Counted from the stretch's first letter, positions 1 to 5,666 are shown. The stretch: 33,197 nucleotides of DNA from Desulfobacterales bacterium (GCA_014382905.1 JACNIU010000433.1:1-33197), one strand, 5' to 3'. Notes: generated by a model not told the origin, from the sequence alone. Numbers and translations are program-made.

Positions 1-47
1 ACACTTAAAAAACTAAGGTAATAATAGTTATTGTCTCGTGTGTTGAT

Positions 48-198
48 AGTGGGACGTCCGTCAATAAGTAAACAACTCAAACAATTAGCTGATATTCTGT
101 CTATTTTTGACGTCTTGGTAGCCCACCTACTGCCCAAATCAGTTTGTCGCATTAAGACCTTTGAACCCCATCCTTTCGCCCTCCGGGGCACAGGCCCG
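48..198. repeat. R1 repeat, copy a (151 bp)
   Basis: This stretch matches 3654-3804 base for base when the two are read side by side, in direct orientation. It starts at AGTGGGACGTCCG and ends at GGCACAGGCCCG. The flanking sequence differs completely on both sides of the two copies, so both ends are real element boundaries. No terminal inverted repeats were found and no gene is evident inside. The right end abuts the point where the hsdM fragment at 204-389 stops resembling HsdM. Confidence 0.9.
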
Positions 199-203
199 AT
201 CTT

Positions 204-389
204 TTACCGGCCCGTGCTATCCCCTGCAAGGGCCTTTTCCGCATCTGCAAATTTCTGATCCGTATACCGCAAAAAGATCAATTCCAACACCGGTACCGCA
301 TACTCCGACGACTTCAGCTTCGCATTCGCCCTCAACTCATCCGCCGCCGCCCACAGCCGATTCTCAATCTGGTTACCATTCCCCGCCAT
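204..389 (-). pseudogene. N-terminal fragment of type I restriction methyltransferase subunit HsdM (copy a)
   Basis: The 61 codons encode the start of the HsdM N-terminal helical domain. Recognisable parts are [20 protein letters not shown], the S-S-E-Y step and the [13 protein letters not shown] segment. Full HsdM proteins are about 500 residues and carry the SAM-binding and NPPF motifs further on, so no methyltransferase activity is possible here. Past the stop codon the frame still reads K-I-G, as HsdM does after its G-R-R, and then runs into the right edge of repeat R1 at base 198. The gene therefore appears to have been cut by R1. A second, frameshifted copy lies at 1096-1265. Confidence 0.75.
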
Positions 390-422
390 ATCGTCAGACC
401 CCTTTGTAGGTCAATATTGACT

Positions 423-737
423 TCATAATTCCCAATCCTCACGAAACACTCCACTCATATCGCGGGCGCCATGAACCACTGCAAGGATCTCAATATCTTT
501 ATTCGTCTCTGCCACTCGATATACAATTCGGTAGTTCCCGTAAATGACTTCTCGAAGCTCAGGATCTTCAAATTCCGGAACCACGCGCCCAGATCGAGGC
601 ATTGTCTCAAGTCTTTTGGTTGCGGCAATAAGTGCCCTAACATATCTTGCAGCATACAATCTGGAATCCCTTGAAATATACTCGAAAATTCCTTCCAGAT
701 TGCTGCTTGCCTTTTCAGTCCATCTTATTTTGCCCAT
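423..737 (-). CDS. RelE/ParE-family toxin
   Basis: This 104-residue protein has the compact RelE/ParE toxin layout: an N-terminal helical hairpin (WTEKASSNLEGIFEYISRDS, about residues 6-25), a second helix around AARYVRALIAATKRLE, and C-terminal strands with the family-typical R-V-V-P-E-F and Y-R-I-V-Y-R segments. Family members poison DNA gyrase (ParE) or cleave mRNA on the ribosome (RelE), and sequence alone does not decide which. The YRIVYRV segment and the length are closest to ParE-like members. It lies downstream of and overlaps the small gene at 725-910 by 13 bp, the usual antitoxin-first arrangement. The frame looks intact. Confidence 0.85.
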   Translation of the reverse strand: MGKIRWTEKASSNLEGIFEYISRDSRLYAARYVRALIAATKRLETMPRSGRVVPEFEDPELREVIYGNYRIVYRVAETNKDIEILAVVHGARDMSGVFREDWEL

Positions 738-910
738 TGATCCACTCTTTCAAGCAGCACCTCGGTAGTTATGAGTCTTCCCGCTTCCGCATCGCGGATG
801 CCTTCAAGCACCTGGGCAACAAGATTCACCCGGTACATGATATCTTCCGGAGAACACCCATCGGGCAACCGCTTGATCGTTTCAATGGTAGTTTCTTTGA
901 GCAATTCCAT
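725..910 (-). CDS. Antitoxin partner of the RelE/ParE toxin
   Basis: A 61-residue, mostly helical protein is preceded by a strong ribosome binding site (GAGGAGGG, about 8 bases before ATG). It overlaps the downstream toxin start by 13 bp, which implies translational coupling. I do not recognise the domain family. Function is inferred from size, order and overlap. The segment EDIMYRVNLVAQVLEGIRDAEAG could form a helix and the end LITTEVLLERVDQWAK fits a toxin-wrapping tail, as seen in short antitoxins lacking a clear DNA-binding domain. Confidence 0.7.
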   Translation of the reverse strand: MELLKETTIETIKRLPDGCSPEDIMYRVNLVAQVLEGIRDAEAGRLITTEVLLERVDQWAK

Positions 911-1095
911 AATAAACCCTCCTCAACATATGGATTAAGGGGACGTAGGGAACGGGGATCGTGGTAAAAAAGAAAGTCTGTCGATCAAATGAGACCCATT
1001 CTCACGGCCAATGGCCTTCCCCTTTCCACCTAAAATCCCGCTCCAGGGTGACTCATTCCCAACCTCTTGCCCAGTCCCCAGTTTCACAAAGTGCG

Positions 1096-1265
1096 TTACC
1101 CGACAAGAACCTTTTCCATATCTGCAAGTTTCTGGCCCGCATATCGCAGAAAAATTAAGCCAACCACTGGAACCGAATACTCCGACGATTTCAGTTTCGA
1201 ATTCGCCCTCAACTCATCCGCCGCCGCCCATAGTCGATTCTCATCTGGTTACCATTCCCCGCCAT
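1096..1265 (-). pseudogene. N-terminal fragment of HsdM (copy b, frameshifted)
   Basis: On the minus strand this reads MAGNGNQ, then a one-base deletion relative to copy a shifts the frame. After the shift it continues [20 protein letters not shown], then [20 protein letters not shown], and ends at a TAA. It is thus a second, independently decayed copy of the HsdM start found at 204-389. About 30 bases upstream of the two ATG codons are also alike (for example CTTTGTAGGTCAAT on the plus strand), so the duplicated unit spans roughly 200 bp including the 5' leader. It cannot encode a functional methyltransferase. Confidence 0.7.
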
Positions 1266-1343
1266 ATCGTCAGGCCTCTTTGTAGGTCAATGTTGTAAAA
1301 CCTGTAACTAAATGCCCGGCTTTACTGCTTCGCAGGCAGGAGA

Positions 1344-1601
1344 TTATGCAACCTTTCTTTTTTGTGAGGGGAAATGTACAATTCCAAGTAGGCCATCAAT
1401 CGAGATGTCTTCATCCAACAATGGCCAATGGATTCCATACCCAGATGGAGAAATTTCAAACGCATTTCTCTCTTTATCAGATGCTCTCTCAAGTACAGAT
1501 GATACTTCATGCAAAGGGAACCTTTTTTCTTCTCCATTTATTCTTAAAAAGAGGGTCTGACCCTCGAACTTTAGATTTTCAACTTTATGATGCTTTCTCA
1601 T
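1344..1601 (-). CDS. DUF2442 domain protein
   Basis: This 85-residue protein matches the small DUF2442 family. The pattern is an N-terminal strand (VENLKFEGQTLFLRI), an acidic/basic middle (RFPLHEVSSVLERAS) and the hallmark SGYGIHWPLLDEDISIDGLL near residues 53-72. DUF2442 genes are often found in two-gene toxin-antitoxin-like modules and may bind DNA, but the biochemical role is unknown. A good ribosome binding site (GGAGG) precedes the ATG. The start overlaps the TGA of a decayed upstream partner (ATGA), which suggests a formerly coupled pair. Confidence 0.75.
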   Translation of the reverse strand: MRKHHKVENLKFEGQTLFLRINGEEKRFPLHEVSSVLERASDKERNAFEISPSGYGIHWPLLDEDISIDGLLGIVHFPSQKRKVA

Positions 1602-1755
1602 CGTTTAATCCTCCGTTGAAATTCATCCCACTGCTCTTCGATATACTCAAAGTGATCAAGATAGCCGGGACGTCCATTTGTAAATCAGTAAGTATCACCA
1701 TCAGCAGAGTTGCTGAAATACTGATGTCCTCTTTCCCATAAGCCCCCCTACCAAC
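1598..1755 (-). pseudogene. Decayed partner gene of the DUF2442 protein
   Basis: One minus-strand frame reads GLWERGHQYFSNSADGDTY, then an in-frame TGA, then FTNGRPGYLDHFEYIEEQWD and EFQRRIKR, with its stop overlapping the DUF2442 start codon. Continuity of sense on both sides of the TGA and the overlap with the next gene suggest the tail of a once-translated partner protein. The 5' part is missing: the frame meets the edge of repeat R2 at about base 1760. I do not recognise the family. A different frame over this interval (about 65 codons) is open, but it starts inside R2 and is less likely to be real. Confidence 0.45.
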
Positions 1756-1759
1756 AACA

Positions 1760-2022
1760 CGGGCTTTTTGAACCTCGCGCAAATGAAGCTGAAAACGTCC
1801 AGCGCCAGTATTGTCTAAAAAGACTGTGCATTAGTCCATGCATTAACTAACTGTAAATAAAGACAAATTAGCCGTTTTTGCTCGATCGATGGCATCGTCC
1901 CATAAATTTGTGGGACGACTGCGACTATTTATTGAAAGTTTCCATAACCTATTGAGATACCATTCTTTTTGCCAAACAGGCGTTTTCCTGCCGATGGACT
2001 TTTGTGAAAAACGTCAGGAACC
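1760..2022. repeat. R2 repeat, copy a (about 263 bp)
   Basis: This stretch aligns almost end to end with 4489-4752 in direct orientation, with scattered substitutions. It contains the core GTCTAAAA...ACTAACTGTAAATAAAG and a hairpin at 1897-1916 in which GTCCCA pairs with TGGGAC around AAATTT. The core (1805-1848) recurs a third time at 3295-3338. No convincing gene lies inside; frames that cross it run out into unrelated flanks. It separates the DUF2442 module from the YgiT/DUF4258 module. Confidence 0.85.
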
Positions 2023-2145
2023 GTCAATTCAGTGCCAGGTGCGCTGAACGCGAAGTTCACCAGCCGCGCCGAAGTGCCACGAAAGCTGATTTTCACTGAC
2101 TTCTGTTGGTGGCCCTGCGGACGAGCGATCGATTGGGCAGTGCTG

Positions 2146-2355
2146 TCATGCATAGTTATACACGGGGGTTTCGATCACTCTGTCGGGCCTTTTCCTTCTC
2201 TTTATAATGCCTTGGATATGCTCTACTGTCTCAGGAGCGAAGAACTGTTCTCCCGTCTCGCTGCACACGCGGGCAGGTACGTTTTCAACAATGAAAAACC
2301 TACCACCATGCTCCAGTGTGTAAGTTGCTTTGGTATCTACCATTGTCTCTTTCAT
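2146..2355 (-). CDS. YgiT/MqsA-type antitoxin, zinc-finger-less variant
   Basis: The 69-residue protein carries the beta-rich segment YTLEHGGRFFIVENVPARVC followed by SETGEQFFAPETVEHIQ, which matches the second half of the YgiT-type zinc-ribbon domain found in partners of DUF4258 and MqsR toxins. The usual first CxxC pair near the N-terminus is absent, and of the second CxxC only the first Cys remains (C-S-E-T). Zinc binding is therefore doubtful, though such variants occur. It lies 18 bp downstream of the DUF4258 toxin remnant on the same strand, as expected for this module. The frame is intact, so it is an antitoxin whose toxin has been broken. Confidence 0.65.
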   Translation of the reverse strand: MKETMVDTKATYTLEHGGRFFIVENVPARVCSETGEQFFAPETVEHIQGIIKRRKRPDRVIETPVYNYA

Positions 2356-2373
2356 TCCGAATTTCCTTTCATT

Positions 2374-2907
2374 TCATCTTCTGACCCGAAAATCGATCCA
2401 CAATCCGGGGACAGGTTGGTATAGGGTGATGATCTTGATAAGTGGCCTGCTGGGATAGCTACACTGAACATGCAGCGGCCGGCCCGCTTTCGTGTAGCCA
2501 AGGATGAGACAACTCGGGCCATATTTGTCTTCCGGGTAGTCTTCAATTACTTCACTTGGTCTGGCTATCGCCTCCTCCACCTCGGCCACGCTTATGTCTC
2601 GGATGATGCTTTGATCCATACCTATCCGGTTGCCTCCCAAAACGGTGGATCGGAGATCACGATATTCGCGCCACACACTTGTTGAGAAGCACCGTTAGAA
2701 CTTCAGACATCGTCGTGGGGGGGCGATTCCGGCCACATTCGGGCTTCATCGACGTTTCTCACCCTATCGCGCGATACAGGCAGCATTATGGGTCAGGGAT
2801 GATGTTTTGGGAGTCAACCGGATAGGCATGCTTTGATCGACCGCATGTTTGGAGAATTCATACTGGCGCCTCTTAATCTTTACACGGATTTCGTGGATCA
2901 CGCCCAT
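2374..2907 (-). pseudogene. DUF4258 toxin gene interrupted by a miniature mobile element
   Basis: Joining the minus-strand sequence 2907-2828 to 2616-2374 gives one continuous DUF4258 protein of about 103 residues. It begins MGVIHEIRVKIKRRQYEFSK, passes H-A-V-D-Q-S-I-I-R-D-I-S-V-A-E-V, and ends LYQPVPGLWIDFRVRR. DUF4258 proteins are RelE-superfamily-like toxins that pair with YgiT-type antitoxins, which is the neighbour here. The gene is split after codon 26-27 by the insert at 2617-2827, and the first part hits a TAG inside the insert. The second part stays open and could restart at the ATG at 2619, losing about 25 residues including the conserved H-A step. Confidence 0.8.
2617..2827. mobile_element. 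MITE-like element (about 211 bp) with 24-bp terminal inverted repeats and 11-bp target duplication
   Basis: The ends are inverted repeats: 2620-2643 (starts ACCTATCCGGTTG, ends CTCCCAAAAC) against 2804-2827, matching at 22 of 24 positions. The 11-bp sequence ATGCTTTGATC flanks it directly at 2606-2616 and 2828-2838. Removing the element and one copy of the duplication restores the DUF4258 reading frame exactly. No transposase is encoded, so it must have moved in trans. A duplication of 10-12 bp is typical of the IS4 family, but I cannot assign the parent element from the ends alone. Confidence 0.85.
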
Positions 2908-2928
2908 GGTAAAATAGTATCAACCCCC

Positions 2929-2988
2929 TTAGTTTTGGTCAATCAGCGCCAACACCCAACGTGCCTCTGGGTGGAATGAGTACGTCAT
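2929..2988 (-). pseudogene. 19-codon remnant of a RelE/ParE-family toxin
   Basis: The frame starts with an ATG overlapping the TGA of the addiction-module antitoxin gene (ATGA). It reads M-T-Y-S-F-H-P-E-A-R, the typical opening of RelE/ParE toxins that pair with this antitoxin family, and then W-V-L-A-L-I-D-Q-N and a stop. Homology is lost after about ten codons, so the rest of the toxin has been deleted and replaced by the region leading into the DUF4258 gene. It is not expected to be toxic. Confidence 0.6.
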
Positions 2989-3212
2989 TTGTCATCAAGC
3001 AGTTTTCGAACGCTTTCCATGACGTCGTTACCAGGTATTGGTTTGACTTGACCGCTTCTCACTTCGTCACGACGCCTCTTTGCCTCGGTAAGCCAAATAT
3101 CTCGAACTGATTCCTGGTCGAGGCTCTCAATAAGTCTCTCAGCTAACAGTGCTCTTGCTTCGCCAGACAGAGACATGGCCTTTGTTGCCAGTTCGTCCAC
3201 AGATATGGTCAT
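2985..3212 (-). CDS. Addiction-module antitoxin (putative addiction module component family)
   Basis: The 75-residue protein matches the short antitoxin family often annotated as putative addiction module component. An N-terminal helical segment (DELATKAMSLSGEARALLAE, about residues 6-25) is followed by RLIESLDQE and W-L-T-E-A-K-R-R-R-D-E-V-R-S-G, with a basic/acidic tail ending S-V-R-K-L-L-D-D-K. A ribosome binding site (GGGAGG) stands 9-10 bases before the ATG. Its stop overlaps the start of a RelE-type toxin that survives only as a stub, so this is an orphan antitoxin. Confidence 0.8.
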   Translation of the reverse strand: MTISVDELATKAMSLSGEARALLAERLIESLDQESVRDIWLTEAKRRRDEVRSGQVKPIPGNDVMESVRKLLDDK

Positions 3213-3294
3213 TGCATATTACCTCCCGAAGAAATTGGTTTATTTTACGATAGTTGAGTCATGGGTTCAAGCACGATCTTTCAACCATTCGGGG

Positions 3295-3338
3295 CCACTA
3301 TCGTCTAAAAGGACTGTGCATCAGTCCATGCATTAACT
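3295..3338. repeat. R2 core, third copy
   Basis: These 44 bp match the core of R2 at 1805-1848 and 4535-4578 with only a few changes. The sequence contains GGACTGTGCATCAGTCC, whose ends (GGACT/AGTCC) can pair into a short hairpin. It lies between two small minus-strand genes, again at a module border. Confidence 0.8.
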
Positions 3339-3390
3339 GGCAAAGAAAAGGCGGTTTGTGAAGCGACTGGCTCTGCTCAAACATTTGATG

Positions 3391-3591
3391 TTACATAGTC
3401 TTTTTCGCTATAAGCTCACGAACTACCGGTACCAATTCATTAGGGATTTCCATGAAAGTCTGATTGGAATCTTCATAAGCTGCTTCATCCTCGGCAAGAG
3501 CTTCATATTCAGATTGGGATTCATAATGTTCAAGTACTCGTTTCACGCGAGATTCATCCCATCCTGGTGGAAAATTTGTCTTTTTGGTCAT
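3391..3591 (-). CDS. Small antitoxin-like protein, unrecognised family
   Basis: The 66-residue protein begins MTKKTNFPPGWDESRVKRVL and ends ELVPVVRELIAKKTM, with an acidic middle (EALAEDEAAYEDSNQT). Size, charge pattern and setting resemble the smaller partners of two-gene modules, but I cannot name the domain. An AAGGAGG ribosome binding site precedes the ATG by about 8 bases. The ATG overlaps the TGA of an upstream frame (3588-3653) that is cut by repeat R1, so its partner has probably been lost. Confidence 0.6.
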   Translation of the reverse strand: MTKKTNFPPGWDESRVKRVLEHYESQSEYEALAEDEAAYEDSNQTFMEIPNELVPVVRELIAKKTM

Positions 3592-3653
3592 TTAGTCTTC
3601 CTCCTTCGACGTCGTCGATATGCCTTTAATGGTTTCCCAATCAAATCGTATGC
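3588..3653 (-). pseudogene. C-terminal stub of a lost partner gene
   Basis: About 21 codons (AYDLIGKPLKAYRRRRRRKTK in part) run from the edge of R1 at 3654 to a TGA that overlaps the start of the next gene. The overlap and the position directly at the R1 border suggest the end of a truncated upstream gene. An open frame continues through R1 into the other side, but that stretch is repeat sequence and not a credible gene. The family is not recognised. Confidence 0.35.
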
Positions 3654-3804
3654 AGTGGGACGTCCGTCAATAAGTAAACAACTCAAACAATTAGCTGATA
3701 TTCTGTCTATTTTTGACGTCTTGGTAGCCCACCTACTGCCCAAATCAGTTTGTCGCATTAAGACCTTTGAACCCCATCCTTTCGCCCTCCGGGGCACAGG
3801 CCCG
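3654..3804. repeat. R1 repeat, copy b (151 bp)
   Basis: This is the direct copy of 48-198, identical by eye. It sits between the 3' end of the higBA pair (antitoxin stop at 3845) and the truncated partner stub at 3588-3653. Its left end begins in the same GTGGGACGTC string found at the R2 hairpin, so R1 and R2 may be parts of one repeat family. Confidence 0.9.
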
Positions 3805-3844
3805 TCTTCCGGGTGAGCGAGCGCCATCGGGACCTGGTTATTCC

Positions 3845-4189
3845 TCACAAAAAGACCTTATACCCGACATTCAAAGCCTTTGCCAATATCTTAGCCCGCT
3901 TTTTCCCAATTTGTCGCCTACCGTTTTCCATTTCAGAAATATGACTTTGCGGGATTCCTGTCAATTCAGAAAGCTCTTTTTGAGTCATGCCTTCCTTCAA
4001 TCTTGATCCGGACAAACAGACTCCCGGCAGTTCTTCATCCTTATATTCGGGAAAAAGATCACGCCAGGGGACTCTATCTGATGCATCAACAAATCCCAAT
4101 GGTTTCAAGGCATCTATTGCTTTCGCTTTGTTTGCCAATGGACCAATGAACTTTATTTCAATAGGGAGCTTTTTCGTGTGTTCCAACAT
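3845..4189 (-). CDS. XRE-family antitoxin of a HigBA-type pair
   Basis: This 114-residue protein ends in a helix-turn-helix of the Cro/C1 type: G-M-T-Q-K-E-L-S-E-L-T-G-I-P-Q-S-H-I-S-E-M-E-N-G-R-R, about residues 68-93. It is preceded by an N-terminal region (KLPIEIKFIGPLANKAKAID) that probably contacts the toxin. It lies downstream of and overlaps the toxin gene by 32 bp, the toxin-first order characteristic of higBA. By family knowledge it neutralises the toxin and represses the shared promoter. The frame is intact and the pair looks functional. Confidence 0.85.
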   Translation of the reverse strand: MLEHTKKLPIEIKFIGPLANKAKAIDALKPLGFVDASDRVPWRDLFPEYKDEELPGVCLSGSRLKEGMTQKELSELTGIPQSHISEMENGRRQIGKKRAKILAKALNVGYKVFL

Positions 4190-4436
4190 AGGACACCTCT
4201 ACTAATCGTATTTCTTTATCTATGATTTCCCAAACAGCCACATAGGTCGGCTTACCTTTTTTTAAGTGGCAGTGATAGCGGTTTTTTCCCAAAGGCCCAT
4301 AGTTTAGCCAGTTGCTTCTATACGGGCCATAAATCTCAATTTCCCTTAAGAGACTTAGAAGTACCTTCCTGATCTCAACCGGGAGTTTTTTGGTTTGTTT
4401 TTGAACTTTCTTCTTGACGGTGACTGCCCATGTCAT
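4158..4436 (-). CDS. HigB/RelE-type toxin
   Basis: The 92-residue protein shows the HigB-like RelE fold. It has an N-terminal helix rich in Lys (KKKVQKQTKKLPVEIRKVLL), a strand block around GPLGKNRYHCHLKKGKPTYV, and the core AVWEIIDKEIRLVEVSYVGT followed by H-E-K-A-P-Y. These enzymes cleave ribosome-bound mRNA. The gene overlaps the downstream antitoxin. A fully consensus promoter ends just before the ATG, so the message may begin at or within a base or two of the start codon (see the promoter entry). Confidence 0.85.
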   Translation of the reverse strand: MTWAVTVKKKVQKQTKKLPVEIRKVLLSLLREIEIYGPYRSNWLNYGPLGKNRYHCHLKKGKPTYVAVWEIIDKEIRLVEVSYVGTHEKAPY

Positions 4437-4441
4437 AGCTC

Positions 4442-4469
4442 ATTATACCTTTTTTGGGGATATTGTCAA
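4442..4469 (-). promoter_or_regulatory. Consensus sigma-70 promoter of the higBA pair
   Basis: On the minus strand TTGACA (4469-4464) and TATAAT (4447-4442) are separated by 16 bp, both hexamers perfect. Transcription would be expected to start at about 4436-4434, which is the toxin's ATG. No ribosome binding site can fit between. This points to a leaderless toxin transcript. Confidence 0.75.
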
Positions 4470-4488
4470 GGAAGAAAAAAGTGGCTAC

Positions 4489-4752
4489 CCGGACTTCTTG
4501 AACCTCGCGCAAATGAAGCTGAAAACGCCCAGCGCCAGTATCGTCTAAAAGGACTGCGCATTAGTCCATGCATTAACTAACTGTAAATAAAGAAGAATTG
4601 TGCGTTTTTGCTCGATCAATGGCATCGTCCCATAAATTTGTGGGACGTCTGCGACAATTTTTTGAAAGTTTCCATAACCCATTGAGATAGCATTCTTTTT
4701 GGCAAACAGGCGTTTTCTGCCGATGGACTTTTGTGAAAAACTTCAGAAACCA
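4489..4752. repeat. R2 repeat, copy b (about 264 bp)
   Basis: This is the direct copy of 1760-2022, including the core (4535-4578) and the GTCCCA/TGGGAC hairpin (4627-4646). It lies between the divergent higBA and DUF1778/GNAT modules, so in both full copies R2 marks a border between toxin-antitoxin modules. No gene is credible inside it. Confidence 0.85.
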
Positions 4753-4770
4753 AAAAAACAAAAAAATTTG

Positions 4771-4799
4771 TTGCCATTTTGGCACCGATCTTTTATCCT
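4771..4799 (+). promoter_or_regulatory. Probable promoter and operator of the DUF1778/GNAT pair
   Basis: TTGCCA and TATCCT are spaced by 17 bp, about 50 bp before the antitoxin ATG. The -35 overlaps a perfect inverted repeat TGCCA-TTT-TGGCA (4772-4784). Such a palindrome fits autorepression by a ribbon-helix-helix antitoxin, though this is inference. Confidence 0.5.
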
Positions 4800-4849
4800 T
4801 GATAAGAAATCAACCCTGACATTCCGAACATATTAGGAGGAGTTAAAAC

Positions 4850-5137
4850 ATGGCTGCTACCCTGAACACCCAAAGGGTTTCTGCAAGAGTAAACCCCAAA
4901 GTTTACGAGACGCTCACCCAGGCAGCAGAGCTCACAGGTGCTACCCTGAATCAATTTATTGTCCGGTCCGCGTATGAGAAAGCCCAAGAGGTCATCGAAA
5001 AGGAGCGATTTATTAGAATGACGTCACGTTCGGCTTCCGTCTTCTTCGAGACCCTCGATCATCCACCGAAACCGACTCCAAAGCTGAAAAAAGCCGCCAA
5101 ACTTTACCGGGCACCGGACCATGCCATTGAGAATTGA
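4850..5137 (+). CDS. DUF1778 antitoxin (TacA/AtaR-type)
   Basis: This 95-residue protein has an N-terminal ribbon-helix-helix domain (RVSARVNPKVYETLTQAAEL, then TGATLNQFIVRSAYEKAQEV, about residues 8-50) and a C-terminal tail (RSASVFFETLDHPPKPTPKL) that in this family plugs the acetyltransferase toxin's active site. It binds DNA as a dimer and represses its own operon together with the toxin. A strong ribosome binding site (AGGAGG) lies 8-9 bases before ATG. It overlaps the toxin gene by 17 bp, so the pair is translationally coupled and looks intact. Confidence 0.9.
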   Translation: MAATLNTQRVSARVNPKVYETLTQAAELTGATLNQFIVRSAYEKAQEVIEKERFIRMTSRSASVFFETLDHPPKPTPKLKKAAKLYRAPDHAIEN

Positions 5138-5627
5138 GCTACTCTCCCGCTCACACAATAGACAGAGATTTGATTGCGGTAATATTGAATTGAATCGATA
5201 CCTCCGCAACACGGCACGCCAGCATATTGAAAAGGGCATTTCACGCACCTTTGTGCTGGTAGACGACGAAAATCCTTCCGAAATTCTCGGTTTCTTTACC
5301 CTTGCGTCCTGTGAAATCCTGGTCGATAAACTCCCTGGAAAGTACGCAAAAAAATACCCGGCCCGAGCTCCGGCTGCAAAGCTTGCCAGACTCGCAGTAG
5401 CCAAGCACATTCAGAAGAAAGGGCTTGGGACATACATGATGCTTGATGCCATGGACAGGATATTGCGAGTCGCTGAACACCTCGGCATCATAGGATTTTT
5501 CGTCGATGCAAAAAATACAGAGGCCATTATGTTCTATCAGCAGTTTGGTTTCATTTCTTTGCCAGACAATCTACTTGAGCTTTTCCTGCCGATTGCGACT
5601 ATCCGTCAGGCTTTTCGCATTGGCTGA
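5121..5627 (+). CDS. GNAT acetyltransferase toxin (TacT/AtaT-type)
   Basis: The 168-residue protein is a GCN5-related N-acetyltransferase. The opening L-S-R-S-H-N-R-Q-R-F-D-C-G is the family signature of antitoxin-paired GNATs. The acetyl-CoA pyrophosphate loop is Q-K-K-G-L-G near residues 97-102, and the late segment NTEAIMFYQQFGFISL carries the conserved Tyr and F-G-F. Relatives acetylate the amino group of aminoacyl-tRNAs and stop translation. Which tRNA is targeted cannot be read from sequence. With the DUF1778 gene it is the only plus-strand pair of the island and appears complete. Confidence 0.9.
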   Translation: MPLRIELLSRSHNRQRFDCGNIELNRYLRNTARQHIEKGISRTFVLVDDENPSEILGFFTLASCEILVDKLPGKYAKKYPARAPAAKLARLAVAKHIQKKGLGTYMMLDAMDRILRVAEHLGIIGFFVDAKNTEAIMFYQQFGFISLPDNLLELFLPIATIRQAFRIG

Positions 5628-5666
5628 GATTGTAAAGGTTGGAGGCGAAGCGGGCCCTATCAATAT

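Noticed and set aside
1929-2153. A 74-codon minus-strand frame crossing the R2 edge
   Set aside because: Half of it is repeat sequence and it has no family resemblance or ribosome binding site.
3588-3848. An 86-codon minus-strand frame across R1 copy b
   Set aside because: Its central part is the R1 repeat, which reads the same beside an unrelated gene at 48-198; only the last 21 codons may be gene-derived.
1760-4752. Integron cassette array with R2 as attC sites
   Set aside because: Small one-strand modules separated by repeats suggest cassettes, but R2 lacks the paired RYYYAAC/GTTRRRY core sites and the expected overall attC symmetry, and no integrase gene is present in the window.
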